A DNA stretch of 23,969 nucleotides from M55B167 sp046482825 (GTDB lineage Bacteria; Verrucomicrobiota; Kiritimatiellia; RFP12; UBA1067): the NCBI GenBank assembly GCA_046482825.1, contig JAWOEI010000065.1, forward strand, positions 1-23,969, in the 5' to 3' direction. This document shows, one piece after another, positions 16,747 to 23,828 of this stretch (its first letter is position 1; every line of letters starts with the position of its first letter). A program made the position numbers and the translations under genes. The notes below the pieces were generated by a model, which was not told the DNA's origin, ran no database searches, and saw only the letters and a list, made by a program, of their open reading frames with translations.

Positions 16747-18291
16747 ATGAAACGCAAAACGTTAATCCGGTTGATTCTTGTTGTTCTGGCTTTGCCGGTT
16801 CTGGCTGTTCTGATCACCATTCTTGTAATGCAATTCCGACATCCGCTGCCAGCCAGAGCTGTAGCGCAACCATTACCCGGGAATGAAAAAGCCTGGTGGC
16901 TTGACCAGCCGCCTCTTACTTCTAACGAAGTGGCGGCTCAGCAGTGGTTTGCGGACATTACTTATCGCCTGCCACCGGAGCGGAATGATGATTTCTGGGA
17001 TGTCGGCGGCAGTCAGCACGGCAATTTTGCGATCCGCTATCAGGCGGCCTTTTCCGGCTACGCAGCGGCGGCATTCGGCATGAGAACACCAGCCTACGCA
17101 GGGCTTACCCGACGCATTATCAGTAATACTGTAATGCGGATAGCCGACCGGAAAGCCTGGAGTTACGTCAAAAGCTACTGGAGTGATGAATCCTGGTTTC
17201 CGGATCCCTGCGCATGCGGTAATGTCATGTACACCGGGCACCTGATGATGCTAATGGCACTGCACGAAGCACTTTCAGGCGATCCGTCTTTCAACCGCGC
17301 GGGCGTGGATCTGGTCTGGGATGAAAACAACCGTTTTAATTACACCACAAAGCGTCTGGCCGATGTAACAGCGAAACAGATCAGGGCCGGCGACGGGGGT
17401 ATCACCTGTGAGCCGGGGCTGGTATTTTTTGCCTGCAACAACCATCCGCATGTCACCTTCCGATTACTGGAGGGTATGGATTACGGTGATTGGCGTGCCG
17501 AAAGTGAGAAATGGGAAAAATGGGCTTTGGCAGGGCTGCGTGCAACGGCTGGCGGCGGTGCGTTCCGCCTGGTACAACATGAGAAAAGCGGTCTTTCTCT
17601 GCCGCGGGGTCTGCCGGGATTTGATGGATGGTGCCTGCTTTGGTACTCACCCTGGGCCTCTGATCCGGAAAATCTGCACCATCTCTGGGAGCTTTCTCTG
17701 CGAAATATTGACTGGAGCCTGTTCGAAGGTGAGCCGAACGAAGCACCCGAATCAGTTGAAATGCAGGATTGCTGCAATCCCATCAAAATCCCCGCATCAG
17801 CCCAGGGATCCTTTCTGGCTGCGGCAGCGCGTGCCTGCGGAGATGGCCAGACAGCCGGAAAACTGGAAAACTGGCTGGACAAACACTTTCTAAAAGTCAG
17901 CGGACAGCGCCAATGGATGACAACAAACCCGGAATGGCAAATCGGCGTGAGCGCAAACCGGGCGATTGCATTGGCACAGGCGGAGGGCTCGGATTTACGG
18001 GCTATGATACGGCGTCCTCTTCCGCGCGAATATTTCAATGGATTGTTACTGGACAGAGTGATTCCGGATGACACCCCGGTTTATCAAGCCATACGCAACG
18101 CAAATGGAGATCTACTTCTGGAGCTGGACGGACGAGGCCGGGAAATCAGACTGTTTCTGCGAAATCTGCAGTCACGTCCTGAAATCACCGCTTCTCCTGA
18201 TGTCGGATGGAACTGGAAATCAGAAGAAAACACTCTGATTCTGGATGCATGTGAGCGAGTTACACTGAAGATTTCTGAATCAGAATCCTGA
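16747..18291 (+). CDS. Membrane-anchored linalool dehydratase/isomerase-like (alpha/alpha)6-barrel protein
   Basis: This 514-residue protein has a basic N-terminus and one membrane helix (about 5-29) that anchors or exports the rest. ATG 16747 is preferred, with GGAG just upstream; TTG at 16738 would add three residues. The soluble part has the pattern of the linalool dehydratase/isomerase family: FAIRYQAAFSGYAAAAFG (94-111), FPDPCACGNVMYTGHLMML (151-169) with H165, and TCEPGLVFFACNNHP (220-234). In the Castellaniella enzyme the active site uses a histidine and two cysteines nine residues apart; here C221 and C230 have the same spacing (recalled knowledge). That enzyme acts on monoterpene alcohols in the periplasm. 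Many relatives are uncharacterised, so the substrate here is unknown. It lies 42 nt before a PAS-AraC regulator and is probably cotranscribed with it. Confidence 0.6.
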   Translation: MKRKTLIRLILVVLALPVLAVLITILVMQFRHPLPARAVAQPLPGNEKAWWLDQPPLTSNEVAAQQWFADITYRLPPERNDDFWDVGGSQHGNFAIRYQAAFSGYAAAAFGMRTPAYAGLTRRIISNTVMRIADRKAWSYVKSYWSDESWFPDPCACGNVMYTGHLMMLMALHEALSGDPSFNRAGVDLVWDENNRFNYTTKRLADVTAKQIRAGDGGITCEPGLVFFACNNHPHVTFRLLEGMDYGDWRAESEKWEKWALAGLRATAGGGAFRLVQHEKSGLSLPRGLPGFDGWCLLWYSPWASDPENLHHLWELSLRNIDWSLFEGEPNEAPESVEMQDCCNPIKIPASAQGSFLAAAARACGDGQTAGKLENWLDKHFLKVSGQRQWMTTNPEWQIGVSANRAIALAQAEGSDLRAMIRRPLPREYFNGLLLDRVIPDDTPVYQAIRNANGDLLLELDGRGREIRLFLRNLQSRPEITASPDVGWNWKSEENTLILDACERVTLKISESES

Positions 18292-18300
18292 TTGCGCTTG

Positions 18301-18306
18301 TATAAT
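18301..18306 (+). promoter_or_regulatory. Possible -10 box (TATAAT) before the PAS-AraC gene
   Basis: A perfect TATAAT lies 27 nt before ATG 18334, which would leave a leader of about 20 nt. No recognisable -35 is found 16-18 nt upstream. An activator-dependent promoter or chance are both possible. An AATCAG-AATC-CTGATT dyad overlaps the expected -35 position at 18278-18293. Confidence 0.3.
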
Positions 18307-18333
18307 CGAAAACTAAAAGTGTACAATTCGCTC

Positions 18334-19119
18334 ATGACTTATCGCACCAGATACACAGCGAAAACACTGTCGCCGGACCGGATCAGACGCATGCGCCGCG
18401 AATTCTTCGAGATGGCGGGCCAGCCTATCCGCCTTCTGATCGACACGATGGAATCACTTCCCGAAACCGCTGTCACAATCAAGAACGCCGAAGGCCGCAT
18501 CATCCACACCAATCCCTACAATGCTGCCATTTCCGGATGGAAATCCCGCGAGGACATGATAGGCTACACGCCGGAGGAATTATATCCACCGGATCAGGCG
18601 GCCGTTTACGCAGGACGCGACCGCGAGGTGATGGAGACAGGAAAGCCCATCATCGACCGGATCTACGGATTCGTTGCGGACCGGTCAACAAATCTGCACT
18701 GTGTTTCAGTGCGCCCCGTCATAGGAACCAATGGCAGGCTCATAGGAACATGCACCGTTTACTATCGCGCCCAGCGCAGGATGAAAACAAGGAACTGGTA
18801 TGATCCCATACGCAAGGCTGTCGTCTATCTGAACGACCACTATGCGGAAAAAGTATCCATTCAGAAACTTGCCTCGATATCACACTACTCGGTCGCGCAA
18901 TTCCGCAAACTGTTCCATGAAATGACACAGGCCTCACCATCCGAATACATCGCCCAAGTCCGGATCAATGCAGCTAAAACAATGCTGACAACCACGGACA
19001 AATTGATCATCGACATCGCTGTCGAGACGGGATTCTTCGATCATTCGCACTTCATCCGGACATTCCGCCGCCTTACCGGCCTCACCCCGGCTAAATACCG
19101 CCGCCAGCACCTGCCATGA
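18334..19119 (+). CDS. AraC-family transcriptional regulator with N-terminal PAS domain
   Basis: This 261-residue regulator starts at ATG 18334; a longer frame from TTG 18292 is less likely because it would swallow the TATAAT box. Residues about 36-146 are a PAS sensor (TMESLPETAVTIKNAEGRII, IGYTPEELYPPD, and the closing GTNGRLIGTCTVYYR). Residues about 157-257 are the double helix-turn-helix of AraC/XylS proteins: VSIQKLASISHYSVAQFRKL (first HTH) and IIDIAVETGFFDHSHFIRTF followed by RLTGLTPAKYR (second). The PAS domain presumably senses a small ligand or redox cue; no haem or flavin residue can be assigned. Its stop overlaps the start of the next gene by 4 nt (ATGA), so the two products are made together. 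Control of the neighbouring LDI-like and secreted genes is inferred from position. Confidence 0.9.
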   Translation: MTYRTRYTAKTLSPDRIRRMRREFFEMAGQPIRLLIDTMESLPETAVTIKNAEGRIIHTNPYNAAISGWKSREDMIGYTPEELYPPDQAAVYAGRDREVMETGKPIIDRIYGFVADRSTNLHCVSVRPVIGTNGRLIGTCTVYYRAQRRMKTRNWYDPIRKAVVYLNDHYAEKVSIQKLASISHYSVAQFRKLFHEMTQASPSEYIAQVRINAAKTMLTTTDKLIIDIAVETGFFDHSHFIRTFRRLTGLTPAKYRRQHLP

Positions 19120-20849
19120 TTTACAGTAAAAATTACAGTTATCTATTTCTTTTGTTCTGCATATTGGCTAGCGTATTCGTTTCTGCTGACGCGTCAACAT
19201 TAGCTGAAACAAATGTAATAACAGTTGCCGCTGATAAGACTTACTCTAACAATGCTGATTTTTACGGATTTGATGGTTTACGGAAAGCGGTTTTTTCCGT
19301 ACAGAACACTACATCTTCAAATAAATATGAGATCAGATTAATCGGGATGTTTCATGCCAACGTGGATGATTTCAAATCTTGCGGAATTCATGATGACAAA
19401 ACGATAATACCCCATAAAAAAAATGTAACCATTGCCGGAACCAACAGGGAAAAGGACGGCATAACAGCCTGTTTCCCCGACAATCTGAATATATCATACC
19501 GGCATTATAACATCCTCACCACAAAGGCATCCATGCATCTTCGCAACCTCACCTTTAAGGTTAAAAACCTTCGATATGTTCTGCATATTTATGGTGGAAG
19601 CGCGCGTGATATCAATTTCACCATAGACAATTGTATTCTGGTTCATGAGGGAAATTACAATAAAGCTATTCGGAATTGGCCATATCCTCGTCCCCTGGGA
19701 GTTGGTTTATCAAGCGGAATGAATTTTGTTGTGAAAAATTCTTTTATTTTCAGTCAGCAGATAAATCCTATCACACATGGATCAAACTATTCATTCTCAA
19801 AACCAGCGACAGTACAATACATAAACGTGAACGTTGAAAAAGGTCCGGATGTACGGAGATTGGTCTGGTTGTATGCCCAGGGTTCCAGTGTAATCAACAC
19901 CGTAGAGCTGACCAATGTCACAGGTCTGGGTGATGTCGGAATAGGAGAGGGAGTATGGACATTAGGCGATCTCGATAGACAAAAAGCTGATCACAATGAA
20001 TTCAGGCTGATAATGCGCGACATTGAACCACGAGCTTATCGCTTTTCGTCTAAAGGTTGTGCCTTGCGGATTGAATCAAAGTCGAAAGGCCAGACTTCCA
20101 GTGTTCGTTTTGATACCGAATCATCAGCTTTCCCGCTAATTATCGGCAAACCGGAAGAAGATAACAACTACGTCTTTAAAGATGGCGGAAACAGCCTGTC
20201 AGGATTTGCCATGGGCACACTTTCTCTTCAGGAGAATGCCTTTAAATATCGTAAGGATAAATTTATAACCCCTTTAGGCAGGCGACTTGGCAATTGCTCA
20301 AAACAAAAAAAACATCTGGGCGTTTTTATCGACAATAAACGTTATGATGTGGTATTCGACAAAAATTACGATAGACGAGATATCTTTGACCCGCCGGAAT
20401 ACGACAATGCATCTATCATTACAGAAATAAAAGAAGTTATCGGCAAAGCAGCGGATGTTTATCTATATGATCCGGGGCAGGATTATTATCCGGAATTCAA
20501 GGGCTTGTGCATACGCGAAAACACGGACAGCTCTGAAGTTCAGCATGGCATGGGAGTAATTTTTTCGGGCTACAACTGCTTTCGTAGAGCTGTAAACCGT
20601 GACGGCAGGATAGACGGTATTTGTCTGGATGACGGACGCAGCGGGGATAAATGTCGTATTATCACTTCAGGTAAAATATGGGCGGCAGTTACCGAAGAAC
20701 GTTTTTCCGCAAAAGAGCACTCTCCCGGGATACGTAAATCCGGACAGACTCTCGGTATTTCCGTTGACAATCCCGGAGTTTTCGATGTAAACGCTAAACC
20801 CGCTGTCTTGGAAGCAGCTCGCAAAAACGTATTGCAGATCAGGCATTGA
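19116..20849 (+). CDS. Secreted right-handed beta-helix-like protein, function unknown
   Basis: This 577-residue protein has a signal peptide (about residues 1-24, NYSYLFLLFCILASVFVSA). Residues about 45-300 look like a parallel beta-helix of the pectate-lyase type: KKNVTIAGTNREKDGITACF, then successive short strands such as MHLRNLTFKV, RDINFTIDNCILVH, MNFVVKNSFIFSQ and VQYINVNVE, and asparagine-rich turns. That fold is common in polysaccharide lyases and adhesins, but no lyase catalytic Arg/Lys/Asp set can be pointed to. The C-terminal half (about 350-577) is unrecognised. The coding sequence is AT-richer than the genes around it by eye. Its start overlaps the PAS-AraC stop (ATGA) with no Shine-Dalgarno, so it relies on translational coupling to a regulator, which is unusual for an exported structural protein or enzyme. 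Confidence 0.7.
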   Translation: MIYSKNYSYLFLLFCILASVFVSADASTLAETNVITVAADKTYSNNADFYGFDGLRKAVFSVQNTTSSNKYEIRLIGMFHANVDDFKSCGIHDDKTIIPHKKNVTIAGTNREKDGITACFPDNLNISYRHYNILTTKASMHLRNLTFKVKNLRYVLHIYGGSARDINFTIDNCILVHEGNYNKAIRNWPYPRPLGVGLSSGMNFVVKNSFIFSQQINPITHGSNYSFSKPATVQYINVNVEKGPDVRRLVWLYAQGSSVINTVELTNVTGLGDVGIGEGVWTLGDLDRQKADHNEFRLIMRDIEPRAYRFSSKGCALRIESKSKGQTSSVRFDTESSAFPLIIGKPEEDNNYVFKDGGNSLSGFAMGTLSLQENAFKYRKDKFITPLGRRLGNCSKQKKHLGVFIDNKRYDVVFDKNYDRRDIFDPPEYDNASIITEIKEVIGKAADVYLYDPGQDYYPEFKGLCIRENTDSSEVQHGMGVIFSGYNCFRRAVNRDGRIDGICLDDGRSGDKCRIITSGKIWAAVTEERFSAKEHSPGIRKSGQTLGISVDNPGVFDVNAKPAVLEAARKNVLQIRH

Positions 20850-20866
20850 AGTTTAATTGATTCCCC

Positions 20867-20885
20867 AAAACGCGTAGCGTTTTTT
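20867..20885 (+). terminator. Intrinsic terminator after the secreted beta-helix gene
   Basis: AAAACGC (20867-20873) and GCGTTTT (20877-20883) form a 7-bp stem around GTA, continuing into a run of six T (20880-20885), 17 nt after the stop at 20849. This is the clearest rho-independent terminator in the window and ends the plus-strand block. The A-rich 5' arm could also terminate weakly on the minus strand, where the convergent C13-like gene ends at 21062. Confidence 0.7.
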
Positions 20886-20964
20886 ACCAAAGATGCGGCG
20901 GATAAAATTGACCGGACAAGAAAAGGAATACGCTTACGCATATTATTTTGTTTCCGTTTAGCTA

Positions 20965-20995
20965 CCTGCCTGTGCGTATGCAAGCAGACAGGCGG
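20965..20995. repeat. Palindromic hairpin repeat CCTGCCTGT...GCAGACAGGCGG, copy 1
   Basis: Two conserved arms, CCTGCCTGT and GCAGACAGGCGG, flank a 10-nt loop and pair through GCCTGT/ACAGGC. The same arms, in reverse orientation and with a 2-nt loop, occur at 23728-23750. Both lie outside coding regions on either side of the C13-like gene. The rest of the 212-nt gap (20850-21061) holds only the terminator described above. Confidence 0.6.
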
Positions 20996-21061
20996 CCGGA
21001 AGCAGCTTTGGCATGAAACTGATCATTGAAATATATATTCGGATAGTTGCTGTTCTTACAA

Positions 21062-23095
21062 TCACGGTGCTTCGGACAGCACCCGGTAAAACGCCTGCGG
21101 CAACGTTATCTCGAGGTCGGTCAGAACCATCGGACCTGTCATGTTGCACAGGATACCGATCTGGCCGTCAACCGGCAGCCATTCACCCTCAGTCAGGCTC
21201 TCGCGCCGTTCAAGCGTGTAACGCCAGCGCGACAGGCCATTGACAACGAACATCATGCCGCCACCGGGCTGCATGACTGCATGTTCCGTCGCCAACGGAT
21301 TGAAGCTTGCCGTCAGAAGATCCGGGTTATTAAGTCGTTCCAGCCAGACAGAATCTTCCATAGCGCCCCGCCAGAGTCCGGTGTTAACCCACTCGAAAGT
21401 GTACGAGACTGCAACACCCGTGCCGTTGGTGGCCAGCGAGATCGGCATCGGCTCAAATACGAAGGGTTCCATGCCCTCGTAGGGAATCACAACCGATTCC
21501 ATCGGATCACAAGCGCCCTGTCCCGTGCAGCTCACCGCCACCGTGCGCGGAACGCCCATGAACACCGTGCCCCACCCGGCACCGGTTCCGCCGGATTTGG
21601 CTTCCAGAGCGCAGGGACTGAAACTACCCGTTGTTTGTGCATACAATGCTATGCGTCCGCCCCCGCCGTCGCCCGCATCAGCAGGACCGCCATTGGCATA
21701 CAATCCGCCTGTACCGGCAACAGATTTTGTATTCATTAAAATCGCACCACCGCCGCCTCCACCAGTCTGCGTCGCTCCAATCTCTCCGTCGGCATACACC
21801 CCGCCTTGCAGTATGAGCGATTCCGCAGTTAACTGGACACGACCGCCACCTCGTGAAGATGCAAGCTCGCCGGAACCGCCGGAACCCGGATAGACCGGCC
21901 ACAAAGCGTCGCCATAGACCGGAGCAGATGTTCCGTCCACCTGTTCTCCGACACCTCCGAAGCTGCCGCCGGAAAGTCCGGTTGTCTCAGCTAGCGGAAG
22001 TCCTCCCTTGGCACTGACATCGATTTTTGATCCCGACGGCACCGTAACGTCATTCAGGACGGTCAGCATCATGCCGATTGATCCGGGTGAATGTGTCACA
22101 ACAGCGTTGTTCTCAAGCGTCAAACGATCCAGAACATGCACGCCGTCGACTGTCAGCGTACAGCCGTCCACCACGATCTCATGCCCGTCCAATGCCATAT
22201 CGTTCTCGCCAATTAGCGTGTTCTCAACAACATGGATTAAATCGCCATCCATATCCCGTTTGGCCACAGGCCCCGTGTCCTGCGAAAATGTCATAATCTC
22301 GAACATATCCGCTGTGTCATTAAATATCTCCACGTCATAGGTAATGTCGAAAAAGCTATCGATAAAGAGTGTCGGATCGACAGGAAAGAATATCCTCACG
22401 CCTTCTTCCGGCGCGTTGCCGATGATGCCGTCTTCCCATTCGATGAAGCGCTCCTCGAATCCGGTCAGCAGAACCGGCTCGGAAGGCGGCGGGGGTGTGA
22501 GCTGCAACCGCCAGGCATTGGTCGGAAAGAAGGGCACATACTCATCCGGGTTGGCGCCGACCTCATGCGTGAAGGGCTCAATATCGACGGTGATCGAGAA
22601 CCCGGGATACTCGAAGACCTGTTCCTGGAAGTCCGCTGAGACGAACGCGGCCACATTGGCAACCATAACCGAGTTGCTGGACGGTATCGGAGTCGTGACG
22701 TATTCAACGTTATGCAGGTCCCCGTGATCGGTGACGAAGAGCAGAAACTGCTCCTTCGACGGATCGGGAGCCGCTTCGATCGCGGCGGCGGCCTCGTTGA
22801 TCGCCTCCTGCAATCCGCGTTTCCAGCCATGTTTGTCCCACTTGTCTTTAGGACCTTTGCCGCCGACGGTTGTGATCGTCGTGTTCGTCTCTCCGGCAAA
22901 GTTGGCCTTGATCTTATCGCGTTGCGCGTTGTCCCGGCCTTTCTTATCGGGCATACCCGCATAAACGATCACGTGACGACTGCGCACTGCGCCGCTGTCC
23001 GTGACCGGCTCCAGCGAGACGGCCCCGGGCGCGAGCCCCCCGCCCGTCGTCGGCGTCTCCTGGCTGTGCTTGCCGGCGGTGCCGGCATCATGCAC
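21062..23095 (-). CDS. Secreted C13/caspase-like protein, part 2: His half, Gly-rich beta region and C-terminal module (after in-frame TAG)
   Basis: This is the downstream 677 codons of a gene that starts at 23425. The TAG at 23099-23101 is in the same frame, and two codons after it the reading resumes VHDAGTAGKHSQETPT. Residues about 39-128 have the caspase-fold order strand RHVIVYAG, helix, strand TTITTVGG, helix GLQEAINEAAAAIEA, strand FLLFVTDHGDLH; H124 in TDHG matches the legumain (C13) catalytic histidine motif. After about residue 225 comes an all-beta region with many glycines (GGGGGGAILMN, DGGGGRIALYA), then a C-terminal module ending QAFYRVLSEAP, common in secreted PVC proteins. Any restart at GTG 23095 would lack the signal peptide and catalytic cysteine. 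The gene is visibly GC-richer than its neighbours, suggesting transfer. The fold assignment is moderately sure; proteolytic activity is unproven. Confidence 0.7.
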   Translation of the reverse strand: MHDAGTAGKHSQETPTTGGGLAPGAVSLEPVTDSGAVRSRHVIVYAGMPDKKGRDNAQRDKIKANFAGETNTTITTVGGKGPKDKWDKHGWKRGLQEAINEAAAAIEAAPDPSKEQFLLFVTDHGDLHNVEYVTTPIPSSNSVMVANVAAFVSADFQEQVFEYPGFSITVDIEPFTHEVGANPDEYVPFFPTNAWRLQLTPPPPSEPVLLTGFEERFIEWEDGIIGNAPEEGVRIFFPVDPTLFIDSFFDITYDVEIFNDTADMFEIMTFSQDTGPVAKRDMDGDLIHVVENTLIGENDMALDGHEIVVDGCTLTVDGVHVLDRLTLENNAVVTHSPGSIGMMLTVLNDVTVPSGSKIDVSAKGGLPLAETTGLSGGSFGGVGEQVDGTSAPVYGDALWPVYPGSGGSGELASSRGGGRVQLTAESLILQGGVYADGEIGATQTGGGGGGAILMNTKSVAGTGGLYANGGPADAGDGGGGRIALYAQTTGSFSPCALEAKSGGTGAGWGTVFMGVPRTVAVSCTGQGACDPMESVVIPYEGMEPFVFEPMPISLATNGTGVAVSYTFEWVNTGLWRGAMEDSVWLERLNNPDLLTASFNPLATEHAVMQPGGGMMFVVNGLSRWRYTLERRESLTEGEWLPVDGQIGILCNMTGPMVLTDLEITLPQAFYRVLSEAP

Positions 23096-23098
23096 ATT

Positions 23099-23425
23099 CT
23101 ACCCCGTCCTGCCCGCGCCGGGCCTGCAGGCGTTAGCCGCGTCGTTGTCATAGCCACCATAAACGGCTGTCTGACCAGCAGAAGTAGCGGAAACAACCGC
23201 CGTATTGGTGCCCGTAAAATTGCCCATACAGTTACCTCCATAGCACTGCGTCAACACAATTAGCCGTTTGGCCGAAGGCGGCACTACCGAGTCAATCATT
23301 TGATCAAGCTGATAGTCGTAAATGTCGTCGCCGTAGGTTGTGCAGATCGTGGCCTGCTTGGTTCCGGCCTGTGCGGCCAGCAACGGCAGAAGCACTGCCG
23401 CCAAAAGTATTAGCTTCTGTTTCAT
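23099..23425 (-). CDS. Secreted C13/caspase-like protein, part 1: signal peptide and Cys half (ends at in-frame TAG)
   Basis: These 108 codons end at TAG 23099-23101, in frame with the 677-codon remainder, so this is the front of one 787-codon gene. ATG 23425 has AGGA 9-10 nt upstream and opens a signal peptide (about 1-20, KQKLILLAAVLLPLLAAQA). The mature part reads DDIYDYQLDQMIDSV, then RLIVLTQCYGGN with C61. This resembles the strand and catalytic cysteine of C13/C14 peptidases (legumain EACESGS, caspase QACRG). In those families the cysteine strand follows the histidine strand; here it comes first. The stop probably arose by CAG to TAG (G-Q-N). The product, if made alone, would be an exported fragment without the histidine. 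Readthrough or a sequencing error would restore a full protein. Confidence 0.7.
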   Translation of the reverse strand: MKQKLILLAAVLLPLLAAQAGTKQATICTTYGDDIYDYQLDQMIDSVVPPSAKRLIVLTQCYGGNCMGNFTGTNTAVVSATSAGQTAVYGGYDNDAANACRPGAGRTG

Positions 23426-23570
23426 GACTGGTTTCCTTTATTTCGATTCCGTCAACACATCCCCATCGCATCACAATACCTGCAGTTTTTCCAAATACGC
23501 CACAACGTCGGCAGTAAGAACATCAATAAAACTTCGAAGTACAGCTAGCAATCAATAACCAACTTGTGAT

Positions 23571-23614
23571 ATAGTAATTTATTCTAAATAAAAGTACAAC
23601 TAAAAAATTACTAT
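23571..23614. repeat. AT-rich inverted repeat upstream of the C13-like gene
   Basis: ATAGTAATTT (23571-23580) and AAATTACTAT (23605-23614) are perfect 10-bp inverted arms around a 24-nt AT-rich centre. It lies about 150-190 nt upstream of ATG 23425. The centre overlaps a weak minus-strand promoter candidate (TTGTAC, 17 nt, TACTAT), so the arms could be an operator. Otherwise the 545 bases from 23425 to the window end contain only the repeats listed here and no gene I can support. Confidence 0.45.
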
Positions 23615-23626
23615 TCAACGGGGGCA

Positions 23627-23712
23627 GGGCGCAGATGCGAATTGGTGCAAATCGTCAAATTTACGGCAATTTGCATCATACATCTTCCGAGGTCAAGGAC
23701 CTCGGCTACAGT
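23627..23712. repeat. MITE-like structured repeat, copy 2 (inverted, one end missing)
   Basis: This is the reverse complement of 9710-9795 at 82 of 86 positions, with the same length and no gaps. The internal hairpin CCGAGGTC-AAG-GACCTCGG is perfect here. The end at 23627 (GGGCGCAGATGCGAATTGGTG) is kept. The opposite inverted end present in copy 1 is absent, and the sequence changes directly into the arm of another inverted-repeat element at 23714. Confidence 0.85.
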
Positions 23713-23713
23713 T

Positions 23714-23828
23714 CTAAACCAGCGGAGCCGCCTGTCTGCCGACAGGCAGGGAACCAAACTGAGCCTCTGTGATATGCAAATAGTTTTTCATGTATTGAAC
23801 AATTGGGTGATATGCACCGCTGGTTTAG
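23714..23828. repeat. Second small element with perfect 12-bp inverted ends
   Basis: CTAAACCAGCGG (23714-23725) and CCGCTGGTTTAG (23817-23828) are exact inverted repeats bounding 115 bp. The first arm abuts the broken end of the MITE-like copy 2. Within it, GCCTGTC-TGCC-GACAGGC (23730-23747) forms a hairpin that belongs to the same family as the one at 20965-20995. No open frame is convincing. It may be an independent miniature element inserted into, or recombined with, copy 2. Confidence 0.6.

Noticed and set aside
21047..21739. 230-codon plus-strand open frame opposite the C13-like gene
   Set aside because: High GC produces long antisense frames here; the minus frame has signal peptide, motifs and beta repeats, while the plus frame has none.
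23099..23101. Pyrrolysine or other programmed recoding at TAG
   Set aside because: No supporting gene is in the window, the codon sits in a non-catalytic loop, and a simple CAG to TAG change is enough; kept only as a remote option.
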